The notes: generated from the letters alone by a model not told the origin. A DNA stretch of 27,741 nucleotides from Syntrophomonas sp. UBA5288 (GCA_002408445.1 DHSK01000026.1:18457-46197), one strand, 5' to 3'. Positions 16,546 to 24,034 are shown, counted from the first letter of the stretch. Made by a program: numbers and translations.

Positions 16546-16600
16546 CGTAGCCCCTGCCCTACAGCCCCGACGTTAGGAGCGGGCCTCAGGGCTGGGTGTT
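16546..16600 (+). repeat. Dispersed hairpin repeat, copy D
   Basis: It carries the invariant core CCCCGACGTTAGGAGCGGGC and ends CAGGGCTGGGTGTT, like the copy at the start of the window. The outer arms pair with one mismatch. Confidence 0.75.
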
Positions 16601-16663
16601 TACGTGTTATGCCGGAAAAACTCAGCGTCATTCATAATATTCAGTGTCTAATTGGCTAATTAA

Positions 16664-16705
16664 GAGAACGGTTCCGATCAGCTCGAAACCGTTCTCGGTA
16701 TTTTT
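16664..16705 (+). terminator. Intrinsic terminator, probably of the beta-oxidation operon
   Basis: A perfect 10-bp stem, GAGAACGGTT (16664-16673) with AACCGTTCTC (16687-16696), is followed by GGTATTTTT on the plus strand. It lies about 340 bp beyond the last operon gene. It also sits just past the stop of the convergent flavin reductase gene, where it may act weakly in the other direction. Confidence 0.75.
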
Positions 16706-16726
16706 CAATAGATAACTATATGCACA

Positions 16727-17284
16727 TTAAACACCGGGTGGCAGCTTATCTTCCATCAAAGCGCGAAGATTTACCGTGTTTCCGTCCACCACAAAGGTGC
16801 CGTCCCCATTGGCGTGAAATGTCCGGCGTTCTTTCCGTTCCTGATCGATCCAGGCACGTACGCCCTGCAAAACAAAAATGCCATGGGGTTCCAGATAGTC
16901 AGTCACGCGGCACTCCAGACAGGCAAGGCACTCCGAAATCAGCGGAGCTTTTACATCGGCCGCCGGTAATGCAGTCAGGCCAAATTTCTGGAACTTGTCT
17001 ATCTCTGCGCCGGAGCAGCTGCCGATACCGACTACCTTTTCCGCCAGGTCAATCGTCGGAATGGCCAACACACATTCTTTGGTATGCATAAGCGCCTGAA
17101 ATGAATAATTCCATGGACCGGTAGTCAGGGCAATCCTGGGGGTAAAATCCATCACCATGTGCCATGAAATGGTCATAATATTGTTCCGGCCCTTATCATT
17201 GGTAGAAACCAGAATCACAGGCCCCGGCTCAATCAGCATGAACGCTTTTTCAAGCGGCAATTCTGTTGTTAACATATTACCCAC
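16727..17284 (-). CDS. Flavin reductase-like FMN-binding protein
   Basis: A 185-residue protein of the flavin reductase-like split-barrel family, related to flavoredoxin. Segments typical of the fold are PGPVILVSTND (about 21-31), the N-I-MTISWHMVMDFTPR stretch (about 35-50), and TTGPWNYSFQAL followed by TKECVLAIP. Such proteins bind FMN and carry electrons or reduce flavin; the partner is unknown. The frame starts at GTG 17284. An ATG three codons in (17275) is equally plausible, because AAGGAAGG lies 2-5 bases from one and about 11 from the other. A promoter-like pair lies upstream. It is a single gene convergent with the beta-oxidation operon. Confidence 0.85.
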   Translation of the reverse strand: MGNMLTTELPLEKAFMLIEPGPVILVSTNDKGRNNIMTISWHMVMDFTPRIALTTGPWNYSFQALMHTKECVLAIPTIDLAEKVVGIGSCSGAEIDKFQKFGLTALPAADVKAPLISECLACLECRVTDYLEPHGIFVLQGVRAWIDQERKERRTFHANGDGTFVVDGNTVNLRALMEDKLPPGV

Positions 17285-17307
17285 CGCCTTCCTTCTTTAT
17301 TGCCTTC

Positions 17308-17336
17308 ATTATACAAATTAGATGCACTTTAAGTAA
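17308..17336 (-). promoter_or_regulatory. Putative promoter of the flavin reductase gene
   Basis: On the minus strand a perfect TATAAT (17308-17313) is separated by 17 bp from TTACTT (17331-17336). The -10 is strong and the -35 weak. It lies 24 bp upstream of the GTG start. Confidence 0.5.
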
Positions 17337-17348
17337 AAAAACTGCAAC

Positions 17349-17675
17349 TTAAGTCCCTGCACCCAGAATGCTCTGCCATTCCCTGCGGTTGTACAACACC
17401 CGAATCAGATGGACGGTCAGTACCGTTTCATCAATAACGTAGAACACAACATAGTTTTCAACCCATAGCCGGCGGACACCGATGGAAGCGTATGGATGAT
17501 CATCTACAATACGGCTTCTTGCCGGCATCGTTGATAGCTTGCCGATTTGCTCCTTGATGGACTTGTATATCCGCAACGCCAAAGCTGGTTCTTTGAGCGT
17601 TTCCGTGATATATGAGAGAATATCGTACATATCGCGTTCGGCAGCATTTTCGATTTCTATCTTATACTTCTTCAA
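17349..17675 (-). CDS. RelE/ParE-family toxin (module 1)
   Basis: A basic protein of about 108 residues of the RelE/ParE superfamily. Members either cleave mRNA at the ribosome or poison gyrase; the sequence does not tell which. Family features are the N-terminal helix with AERDMYDILSYI, the PARSRIVDD segment, and the strands RRLWVENYVVFYVID and TVHLIRVLYNRREWQ. The frame extends to 17708, but the family-like sequence starts at a TTG at 17673-17675 with GAGAGGAAG about seven bases upstream. This overlaps the antitoxin stop by 14 bp, as expected for a coupled toxin-antitoxin pair. Confidence 0.88.
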   Translation of the reverse strand: MKKYKIEIENAAERDMYDILSYITETLKEPALALRIYKSIKEQIGKLSTMPARSRIVDDHPYASIGVRRLWVENYVVFYVIDETVLTVHLIRVLYNRREWQSILGAGT

Positions 17676-17934
17676 AGCCAAACTTCCTCTCGATATCGGC
17701 GAATACATCTCCTGCGGAACGGCTCTTCCCGGTTTTCAGGTCGGAAAGTCCTTCGTCAAGTAGACGGTGCAGCTCGTGCTTCCCGCTGAGCCGCTCGTAT
17801 TCGGCGTTGGAGAGGATGACGAGATCGCCCTTGCCGTTTTTCGTAATGAAAACAGGTTCCTGATAAGTGTGGCAGAATTCGGAAATTTCGTTATATTTAT
17901 TGCGCAGGTCGGAGCTTGGTCTAATCGTGGCCAT
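17662..17934 (-). CDS. Phd/YefM-family antitoxin (module 1)
   Basis: A 90-residue Phd/YefM antitoxin. The N-terminal dimer/DNA-binding domain is recognisable from PSSDLRNKYNEIS, EPVFITKNGKGDLVILS and NAEYERL (about residues 7-50). The C-terminal tail, about 51-90, should wrap the toxin. GGAGG lies seven bases before the ATG at 17934, so a 21-codon upstream extension is rejected. The promoter and a palindromic site just upstream suggest the autorepression usual for the family. Confidence 0.9.
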   Translation of the reverse strand: MATIRPSSDLRNKYNEISEFCHTYQEPVFITKNGKGDLVILSNAEYERLSGKHELHRLLDEGLSDLKTGKSRSAGDVFADIERKFGFEEV

Positions 17935-17958
17935 GAGAACACCTCCTCTATTATGCAA

Positions 17959-17987
17959 ATTATAGCAAAATATTGATAGAATATCAA
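17959..17987 (-). promoter_or_regulatory. Promoter and palindromic operator of toxin-antitoxin module 1
   Basis: On the minus strand TTGATA (17982-17987), a 17-bp spacer and a perfect TATAAT (17959-17964) form a strong sigma-A-type promoter. TTGATA-TTC-TATCAA (17973-17987) is a perfect palindrome overlapping the -35 box, a likely binding site for the antitoxin. Confidence 0.75.
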
Positions 17988-18055
17988 ACGTGATCAATGC
18001 GGCACTGCTTCACCTGATGGCGGGGAGCGTTTTTTCAACGCTAATAAAAGCCATC

Positions 18056-18081
18056 AAAAAAGGAGCAGTAACACTGCTCCT
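18056..18081 (-). terminator. Intrinsic terminator of toxin-antitoxin module 2
   Basis: AGGAGCAGT (18061-18069) and ACTGCTCCT (18073-18081) form a perfect 9-bp stem with a 3-base loop. Read on the minus strand, the base of the stem runs into six T residues (18056-18061), about 45 bp after the toxin stop. Confidence 0.9.
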
Positions 18082-18126
18082 AATTCATTTCCAATGTAAT
18101 GTGTGCTCAAAATAGATGCATAAGAT

Positions 18127-18435
18127 TTATATCAGTTTCACATAGTCCTGTGCTCCATAGAAAAAGCGATGAATGATAACTACCTTAGCCGCCTCGTCAA
18201 CCTTATAAACCAACACATAGTTTTTAATAGTCGCTCTACGGTATCCCTCTTTTTCCAAACGTATATCATGACACCGTTCATATATACGCGGATTATTTTT
18301 TAAATAGCTGTAACATTTCTCTACTTCATTAAGAAAATCGGTAGCTGCCATGGGGTTTGCAAGCTGAATAGCAACGTATGAGACAATATTATCTAAATCT
18401 ATATGAGCAAGCTCCGAAACAACCAGCCTATACAT
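18127..18435 (-). CDS. RelE/ParE-family toxin (module 2)
   Basis: A 102-residue RelE/ParE superfamily toxin. It has the family layout: MYRLVVSELAHIDLDNIVSYV at the start (about 1-21), FLNEVEKCYSYLKNNPRIYE in the helical hairpin, and the strands RRATIKNYVLVYKVDE and VVIIHRFFYGAQDY. It is only loosely similar to the module 1 toxin, so this is not a recent tandem duplication. The start overlaps the antitoxin stop by eight bases. Confidence 0.9.
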   Translation of the reverse strand: MYRLVVSELAHIDLDNIVSYVAIQLANPMAATDFLNEVEKCYSYLKNNPRIYERCHDIRLEKEGYRRATIKNYVLVYKVDEAAKVVIIHRFFYGAQDYVKLI

Positions 18436-18688
18436 TATATTTTTCTCTTATGCTTTTCAAAGAGGCATCTCCGTCCAATACCTTTCCTTCCGCTATCTGT
18501 GTCTCGGCTGCAGCCAATTTGTTATACACGTCCAGCATAAATAATTTTTCTTCGTACATTTTTACACTCATGATAACCATATCGCCATAACCATTTTTGG
18601 TAATATATATCGGCTCGGTTGCCTCTTGGCACATTTTAGAGATTTCGCTGGTATTTTTCAAATCCCGGATCGGAATGATTCGCGGCAT
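18428..18688 (-). CDS. Phd/YefM-family antitoxin (module 2)
   Basis: An 86-residue Phd/YefM antitoxin: IIPIRDLKNTSEISKMCQ and EPIYITKNGYGDMVIMS (about residues 4-45) form the N-terminal DNA-binding domain. The frame begins at a GTG at 18697, but AAAGGAA lies nine bases before the ATG at 18688 and directly abuts the GTG, so the ATG is chosen. A 25-bp palindrome lies about 27 bp upstream. Confidence 0.9.
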   Translation of the reverse strand: MPRIIPIRDLKNTSEISKMCQEATEPIYITKNGYGDMVIMSVKMYEEKLFMLDVYNKLAAAETQIAEGKVLDGDASLKSIREKYNV

Positions 18689-18714
18689 AACCGTCACTTC
18701 CTTTGTATTTACAT

Positions 18715-18739
18715 GGTATTATTATGCCATAATTATACC
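18715..18739. promoter_or_regulatory. Palindromic operator and promoter region of toxin-antitoxin module 2
   Basis: Two 12-base arms, GGTATTATTATG (18715-18726) and CATAATTATACC (18728-18739), are complementary at 11 of 12 positions around one central base. On the minus strand a -10-like CATAAT falls inside it, with TTGCGG 17 bp upstream. A binding site for the module 2 antitoxin is likely. Confidence 0.65.
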
Positions 18740-19086
18740 CCGACCGCAAGAGCATCATTTCTAGACAGCTTTTCTACTTTGACGAGCCTTATCACAGTTC
18801 GTCTTATGCAGTCTTACATTATATGGATAATGTGCAGTTCGCAACGCGACAGAGTTAGTCAGTTATAAACATAATTGGCAGTTCGGTCGGCTCTTCTGGC
18901 TGCTCAGTGTACTTATAATGTGGCTTCCATGAAACCAACTGTAAAAGGTAAAAAATAATACGAACTTGAAACTTTACTTTGAGTTGAAGACTCCTGGCAT
19001 AATACGAAGTACAAAAGTGCCCGGGCTGCGTATACTTTTAACAAAAGATTGTTGTTCAATATTGCGTTAAAAAGCTCACGTTTAAA
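18740..19086. other. Accessory intergenic region with possible degraded coding fragments
   Basis: No intact gene is supported. On the minus strand a frame from about 19035 to a TAA at 18855-18857 ends in a protein-like stretch, WKPHYKYTEQPEEPTELPI, without a visible start. On the plus strand a frame containing FYFDEPYHSSSYAVLHYMDN ends at 18856-18858. The two frames end back to back. At most one of them is likely to be real, perhaps the tail of a degraded mobile-element gene. Confidence 0.3.
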
Positions 19087-19758
19087 TTATGAGATATCTA
19101 TCTGTGCTGAAGCCAAGTCTGCAGCAATCACGGTGTTTACAAATTGGCTCGCCTTATTATGCGCCGCAATGTTTGTCACAACGAGCATTATCAGCAGATA
19201 CCCCAAAATAATCCAACTGAAAGGCAATAAAGATACCGCCATCATAATTAGCGTCAAAACGGTCAAAGAAACTGTGGTTGTATACAAGCCGCGGCAGAGC
19301 AAAAAATCGCGGTGGACAGATAATACCCGCACATCCTCTTTGTGTGCTGAGTATATTGAATACCATTTCGAATTTTCGTATCGCTGCTTTTCTTTTGATG
19401 ACGGCATTCTTTCGATTATCTCTTTATAACAGGATTGTGCGCCGTCTATATTTATCCGTACATCTCTGAGGCGCTTTTCTTGTATTCGAGTAAAAACGGT
19501 TGCTCCGGGCATTTTTGTAAAGCCTAAATAGAGCAAAATATCTTTAAGTTGGCTTGAAAAGAGGCTGTCAAAAACAAAAGCTAATGAGCAAACAATCCCG
19601 GATAAAAAAACTGAGGTAATCAGCTTTTCAGTTTTTGTGGCCAGTTCTATATCAACGCTCTGAGTGGTGGTTGGATAGCACACGACAACGACCAAAAGCA
19701 GATATGCTAACACATACCACTTAATCTCATTTTCTCGGTAACTTTTAAGGTTATCCAT
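19087..19758 (-). CDS. Four-helix membrane protein, function unknown
   Basis: I do not recognise this 223-residue protein. It has two pairs of predicted membrane helices, about residues 13-31 and 45-66, then 157-177 and 180-198, with a charged cytoplasmic-type segment of about 90 residues between them. That layout resembles two-helix membrane effectors found in bacterial conflict systems (SLATT-like), but no diagnostic motif confirms it. GAGGAG lies six bases before the ATG at 19756-19758. The gene starts 11 bp after the stop of the MBL gene, so the two were probably co-transcribed. Confidence 0.7.
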   Translation of the reverse strand: MDNLKSYRENEIKWYVLAYLLLVVVVCYPTTTQSVDIELATKTEKLITSVFLSGIVCSLAFVFDSLFSSQLKDILLYLGFTKMPGATVFTRIQEKRLRDVRINIDGAQSCYKEIIERMPSSKEKQRYENSKWYSIYSAHKEDVRVLSVHRDFLLCRGLYTTTVSLTVLTLIMMAVSLLPFSWIILGYLLIMLVVTNIAAHNKASQFVNTVIAADLASAQIDIS

Positions 19759-19769
19759 TATTTTCTCCT

Positions 19770-20345
19770 CTAATCCCAACTTTCTACATACTCGCTGAAT
19801 TCAAGCGCCGTTGCTGTGCTATAATCATCTCTCTCAGGAGTACCTGTGTGATGCCGTTTTGAAGAAGTCCTTGCCTCAAATACTTTTACACCTCGCCGCA
19901 TATAAGCGTTCACAACCATTTTCTTTGGATGGTCAGAATTTTTAGCAACCGATACGAATGCTGATTTGTTTGGCGTTGTTCCGCTGGGTTGAATACTGCC
20001 CACAATCCGATTTAGAACGCTTGGTGAAACATTATGCCGTCCACCGTGATGGGGAATCTGATGAAACTTCACACTGCTAAGGCTAATTCCCATCAAATCG
20101 GCATAATCAGCCGCCTCAGTTAATGCCTGAACACCGGCATCGCCCGTCAAGAGAAATGACCCGTCTTCTGCCATATCTCCATAAATCACGATAGAAGTTT
20201 CGTTTTCAGGTGTTGTAGCCTCACCTTCTCTAATTGCATCTTTGTTCCAGTAATCCTTTATTGTTTCCCTAATAGCTTCAAACGCCTTTTTGACAAATGA
20301 AATTGAAGCATCTTCTTGCAGTGGCGTCTTAGAAGATTCAATCAC
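19770..20345 (-). pseudogene. 5'-truncated ComEC-like MBL-fold hydrolase
   Basis: The 191-residue frame matches only the C-terminal half of ComEC-like metallo-beta-lactamase hydrolases: NETSIVIYGDM, the FLLTGDAG metal-site segment and QIPHHGGRHNVSPSVLNRI. The N-terminal HxHxDH half is missing. The frame begins at a GTG without a ribosome site. Immediately upstream, another frame reads GSFDFADQQYSK before hitting a stop at the same point, which looks like the same gene interrupted by a one-base frameshift. The left end of the transposon lies about 60 bp further on, so the gene was probably cut by that insertion or a linked deletion. It is followed by the membrane protein gene, which may be its former partner. 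As it stands it should be inactive. Confidence 0.65.
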
Positions 20346-20507
20346 TTGCTGTATTGTTGATCCGCAAAATCAAAGCTTCCAACAGAGCAGAATTTTCTCA
20401 AATAACATAATCTGCAAAGGAAATGAATGCTAAGGCAAAGTGCGAATAATTCTTAATTTATCTCAGTATTGAAAAGTATTAAAATCTGTTGTGGGAAGTG
20501 ATAGTCC

Positions 20508-21116
20508 TTGCAGCGGATTTTTTTAACTGCGGTAAGTCCATGTGAATATGCGAGGCAGGGAGAAGATTTTGAATTTCCTGCTCCTGAGACTTGCCCGAAC
20601 CCAGAATGCTTAATACCAATCCCCCCTAAGAAACATGGCTTCTATGAGCGGAACTGTCTGGATTTTGCCTATCATGGGTCGATTCTGATTCGGCGCTATT
20701 ATTGCCCCTACTGTGGGAAGACCGTTTCTTACTTGCCTTCCTTTTGTTTACCCTACTACCAGTATTCCCTGGCAGTAATTTATCTGGTGATCACAAATTA
20801 CATTAAATCCAGTATGTCCTATGCCCAGACTCTTCGGCAATTTAAAGATCATTACCCGGATTTGCAACTTGGCATGCAGCATATCGAATTCTATATATTG
20901 AGGTTTCTAATGAATTTACACGCTATACAAATCGGGTTAAGGCAGTTTTGGTCGGACATAGCCTTGCCAGATTCCGAGCTGGACATAAAAAGGGGAGCCA
21001 AAAAGATACTGCACATTGTCAACGATGGATTCGGTGAAATCCATACCTTCTCGCAGAGGTTTTTCGAACAATGTAAGCGCTCTTTCATGTCTCCCTTGCG
21101 AAATATTTTAGCATGA
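20508..21116 (+). CDS. Transposon-associated zinc-ribbon protein (DUF6431-like)
   Basis: A 202-residue protein with an N-terminal zinc-binding region: Cys29 and Cys34 in ETCPNPEC, and Cys66 and Cys69 in YYCPYCGKTV. A helical region follows, beginning YYQYSLAVIYLVITNYI. It resembles DUF6431-type proteins that travel with a DDE transposase and an ExeA-like ATPase in Firmicute elements; the exact role (target or end recognition) is unknown. It starts with TTG at 20508, with GGGAAGTG about seven bases upstream. The stop overlaps an ATG that opens a further 32-codon frame (21113-21211), which may be a decayed extension. Confidence 0.65.
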   Translation: MQRIFLTAVSPCEYARQGEDFEFPAPETCPNPECLIPIPPKKHGFYERNCLDFAYHGSILIRRYYCPYCGKTVSYLPSFCLPYYQYSLAVIYLVITNYIKSSMSYAQTLRQFKDHYPDLQLGMQHIEFYILRFLMNLHAIQIGLRQFWSDIALPDSELDIKRGAKKILHIVNDGFGEIHTFSQRFFEQCKRSFMSPLRNILA

Positions 21117-21271
21117 GTCAGGAGAAATGTGTATTTAAAATCATTCAAAACCTTAGCAACAGAGCTTTTGCCTGTATCCATACCGGCCCAGATGTTAAGC
21201 TACTAAAGTAGACGTCTGGCTTAAGCGCTTAAGCCTCCTTAATTTACCAGTTACATAGGAGGTTAATTGAC

Positions 21272-22676
21272 ATGCTTGATAATGAGAAAAGGGAACAAAT
21301 TGCGCTGAAGAAGTTTTCGCTAATCGGCCCTGTACTTAATGGACAGGCAGATAATCAAAATGAATACTTCATTGAGGTCACCAGTAAAGCAATTGACATG
21401 CCCTATTATGGAATGCGGAATTATTCTCCCAAAACTCTGGCCAGTTGGCTTAGTGATTACCGGCGCAACGGGATTGATGCGCTTAAACCTGGCTTTCGTT
21501 CGGACCGGGGGAAATCTCGTAAAATTGATGCGACCTTGATGGAAAAGATCAGGGAAAAACGCATGCAAAAGCCCCGGATTAACAGCAGTATGCTCTACGA
21601 AGCACTGGTTAAAGACGGAGTAATTTTGCCGGAGAAAGTTTCGCTGGCTACCTTCTATCGATTCCTGGCTGCCAACCCGGACTTAACCGCAGCTAAAAAT
21701 CCGGATGAAAAGAAGGAAGTAAAAAGATTTGCTCATCAATACATTAATGAATTATGGCAAACGGACTTGATGTATGGATACTATCTTAAGCTGGGAAAGA
21801 CCAAAAAGCAGACCTACTTAATCGCTTTCATTGACGATGCAAGCCGCTACATTCCCTATAGCATGTGGTCTTTTACACAGGATTTCTCTGCGCTAAGAGT
21901 AATTCTCAAGGAAGCTGTTTCGAGAAAAGGAATCCCTGCCATGATTTATACGGATAATGGCAAAATATTTCGTTCTTCTCAGTTACAAATGGTTTGTGCT
22001 GGAATGGGTTGTTCACTGCTTCATGCCAAGCCTTTCCAAGCTAGCTCTAAGGGCAAAATTGAGAGGTTTTTCCATACGGTTAGAACAAGATTCTTAAGTC
22101 AGACAAGATCCCCGCGCCATCAAAGATATTGATGAACTGAATCTTCGCTACCGGCAATGGCTTGAAGCGGATTATCATCAAAAAGTTCACAGTGAACTTA
22201 AAATCAGTCCGCTGGGTTTTTTTATGTCCCAATCGGAGCGGATTAAGCTTTTCCCTAATCCGGCTATGCTGGATGAATATTTTTTACTGAAAGTAACCCG
22301 CAAAGTAAATCACGATGCTACTTTATCACTGGAAACCATCCTTTATGAAACGGATCAGCACCTGGCGAATTCCCGTGTAGAGGTAAGGTATGATCCTGAA
22401 TGGCTGTTAAATCCGATTAGACCAATTCTTATCTATCACGAAGGTAAAAAGGTTGGTGAAGCCAGACAGGTCAATTTCCATGATAATGCCCACGTTAAAA
22501 GAAAAGGTCCTGGCAGACCGGCAAATAATAGCCGTGAAAACTGCATCGAAAGCAGCATGGAAACCATAGCAATTGTCCCCGAGAGCAGTAATTATATATC
22601 CTTTGCCAGCATTTCAGAAGCATCTGAATCTAAGGAACTACCGTCCCCAGATATTGCTAAGAGGGGTGATTGTTAA
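21272..22676 (+). pseudogene. DDE (rve) transposase, split by a frameshift
   Basis: The first part (21272-22132) has a helix-turn-helix region near residues 50-150 and the integrase core: Asp in WQTDLMYG, Asp in YTDNGKIF and Glu in KGKIERFFHTV, so the DDE triad is complete. After RFLSQ the frame ends early. The continuation lies in the +1 frame from about 22100, reading DPRAIKDIDELNLRYRQWLE and on to a C-terminal region with a GPGRP motif, ending at 22676. One extra base between about 22097 and 22112, possibly in the run of four C, explains the break. AGGAGG precedes the ATG by nine bases. It resembles TniA/Tn552-type transposases. Without the C-terminal part it is probably inactive, unless +1 slippage restores it. 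Confidence 0.8.
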
Positions 22677-22677
22677 A

Positions 22678-23478
22678 ATGTTTACTCAGTTCTTCAATTT
22701 AAAGTTCAACCCTTTTACCAAGGAAGTGCCCGCAGATAAATTGTTCGAAAGTCAGAATTTAGTGGAGCTAAATTCTCGTCTCATGTACTTACAAAAGGCC
22801 CGGGGTATTGGTCTTATTATTGGTGAGGCCGGAACAGGCAAATCAAGTGCTATGCGTAAATATGCTCAAAGCCTCAATCCGGCGCTATTTGAATCCTTTT
22901 ACTTCCCTCTTTCAACGGTAACGGTGCAGGAATTCTACCGGGGGGTGGCTCTGGAATTAGGCGAAGAGCCTAAGCACAAAAAGGTCGATCTTTTCCACCA
23001 GATTCAATCTGCCATTCGTTCCATGTATTATGAACGTCGGGTTACACCCGTTATCATCTTAGATGAAATCCACATGGCTTCAAACAAGCTGCTTGAGGAT
23101 TTACGTCTTATTTTTAATTTCAACATGGACTCTGAAAATCCTTTTATCTTAATCCTGGCTGGGCAACCACCTATCCGCAGTAAGCTAACTTTAAGCATCA
23201 ATCATCCTTTAAGACAACGGATTTTGGTAAAACATATTATGAGCAGTCTGCAGAAAGATGAGCTAGGTGAGTATCTGAAAACTCGCCTGGTATTTGCGGG
23301 TACACATGAAGATATTTTCACCCCGCCATCCATTGAAGCAATTTACGGCATTACCAGCGGTATTCCTCGCCTGGTAAACAGCCTGGCTACAAATTGCCTT
23401 TTAGTTGCCTGTGGAAAAAAGCAAAGGCAGGTTGACGAAGAAACTGTTTATCAAGCTCAGAGTGAATTAAATTTCTAG
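22678..23478 (+). CDS. ExeA/TniB-like AAA ATPase of the transposon
   Basis: A 266-residue AAA ATPase of the ExeA/TniB type. Walker A is GEAGTGKS at 49-56, Walker B is VIILDEIH near 120, and LAGQPPIRSKL and SGIPRLVN (sensor 2 region) follow. In Tn5053- and Tn552-type elements such ATPases help the transposase select targets. The ATG at 22678 lies one base after the transposase stop, with GAGGGGTG upstream, so translation is coupled. The upstream frame extension overlapping the transposase is rejected. Confidence 0.88.
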   Translation: MFTQFFNLKFNPFTKEVPADKLFESQNLVELNSRLMYLQKARGIGLIIGEAGTGKSSAMRKYAQSLNPALFESFYFPLSTVTVQEFYRGVALELGEEPKHKKVDLFHQIQSAIRSMYYERRVTPVIILDEIHMASNKLLEDLRLIFNFNMDSENPFILILAGQPPIRSKLTLSINHPLRQRILVKHIMSSLQKDELGEYLKTRLVFAGTHEDIFTPPSIEAIYGITSGIPRLVNSLATNCLLVACGKKQRQVDEETVYQAQSELNF

Positions 23479-23548
23479 CTTTAGCATATTGGCCGTTGGA
23501 TTATTCTATTCCAGCGGCATTTTCTTAATATTGCGCACTGGTCTAAAA

Positions 23549-23693
23549 TGAGAATTGATATATTTTATACTGCGCTAATTTGCAAAATCAAGCCCTGATA
23601 CCCCAAAATGAGACGACTCTAATTTGAAAATTTCGGCTGGATTAATGTGAGAATTGATGCGTTCTCATTGAAAACACACCCGCTCATTTGCAA
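23549..23693 (+). repeat. Direct repeats at the transposon right end
   Basis: TGAGAATTGAT occurs exactly at 23549-23559 and 23648-23658. CGCT(A/C)ATTTGCAA occurs at 23573-23585 and 23681-23693. Each pair is in the same order about 100 bp apart. A weaker version, ATGAGACGACTCTAATTTG, lies between. Spaced repeats like these are typical transposase-binding sites. Confidence 0.6.
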
Positions 23694-23708
23694 TACGCTG
23701 TTATATAT

Positions 23709-23738
23709 AAAAAGAGGCCGAATCTTTGTCCAGCCTCT
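23709..23738 (-). terminator. Intrinsic terminator, probably of tRNA-Pro
   Basis: On the minus strand AGAGGC (23733-23738) pairs with GCCTCT (23713-23718), and a run of five T follows (23709-23713). It lies about 180 bp past the tRNA 3' end. Confidence 0.55.
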
Positions 23739-23921
23739 CATATTCAGTTTATGTTTGATTTTTTGTCGGGGAGTTCATACGAGGGTTCAACTCCCCCCAA
23801 CATGCTCCAAAACTTCGAATGCATCTATAGAATTTGAGCCCCTCAAAATTGCTTTTAAGAGGCTCGAAACCCGCATAGTTACTGGGCTCAACGGCCCTGC
23901 ATCTAAATTAGGCATAAATTA

Positions 23922-23998
23922 TGGTCGGGATGACAGGATTTGAACCTGCGAGCTCTCGGTCCCGAACCGAGCGCGATACCAAGCTTCGCCACATCCCG
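23922..23998 (-). tRNA. tRNA-Pro (anticodon CGG)
   Basis: A 77-nt minus-strand tRNA with encoded CCA. The acceptor stem is CGGGATG/CATCCCG. The anticodon stem CTCGG/CCGAG encloses the loop TTCGGGA, giving anticodon CGG at 23962-23964. The T arm is GCAGG-TTCAAAT-CCTGT with one G-U pair. The A discriminator plus CCA fits proline. Confidence 0.95.
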
Positions 23999-24034
23999 AC
24001 GCAACATTTATTGTACCGCATAGCCTGAATAAAT

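Larger units (their letters stand above)
16323..16726. other. Intergenic region with two repeat families and a terminator
   Basis: No gene is supported. From 5' to 3' it holds a degenerate copy of the MITE palindromic core (about 16392-16471), a paired motif CCG(T/G)AGGCCACAA at about 16361 and 16501, copy D of the dispersed hairpin repeat (16546-16600), and the terminator at 16664-16705. Confidence 0.6.
20402..23704. mobile_element. Three-gene Tn552/TniAB-like transposon (probable limits)
   Basis: The element carries a zinc-ribbon protein, a DDE transposase (frameshifted) and an ExeA/TniB-like ATPase, all on the plus strand. Candidate ends are ATAACATAATCTGCAAAGG at 20402-20420 and, inverted, TTTGCAATACGCTGTTAT at 23687-23704. 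They share ATAACA and TGCAAA but differ between. No target duplication is seen, so the limits are tentative. Direct repeats inside the right end support the assignment. Confidence 0.5.
23479..23921. other. Right end of the transposon and region up to tRNA-Pro
   Basis: No gene is supported. The first 225 bases carry the repeats of the transposon right end. Beyond lie the minus-strand terminator (23709-23738), a hairpin GGGGAGTT/AACTCCCC (23768-23796), and a hairpin GAGCC/GGCTC with inner AAAA/TTTT pairing (23836-23865). Confidence 0.5.

Noticed and set aside
16720..17091. Plus-strand ORF opposite the flavin reductase gene
   Set aside because: It is the complement of a recognisable protein and begins in intergenic sequence without a ribosome site.
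22097..22112. Programmed frameshifting in the transposase
   Set aside because: The required shift is +1, no A-AAA-AAG-type slippery site is present, and a simple one-base insertion in the C run explains it. Kept only as an alternative.
23768..23796. tRNA- or tmRNA-end-like sequence (GGGTTCAACTCCCC) near tRNA-Pro
   Set aside because: It can form a T-arm-like hairpin, but no matching acceptor or anticodon arms are found. It is more likely an ordinary hairpin, and an att-site claim would be speculation.
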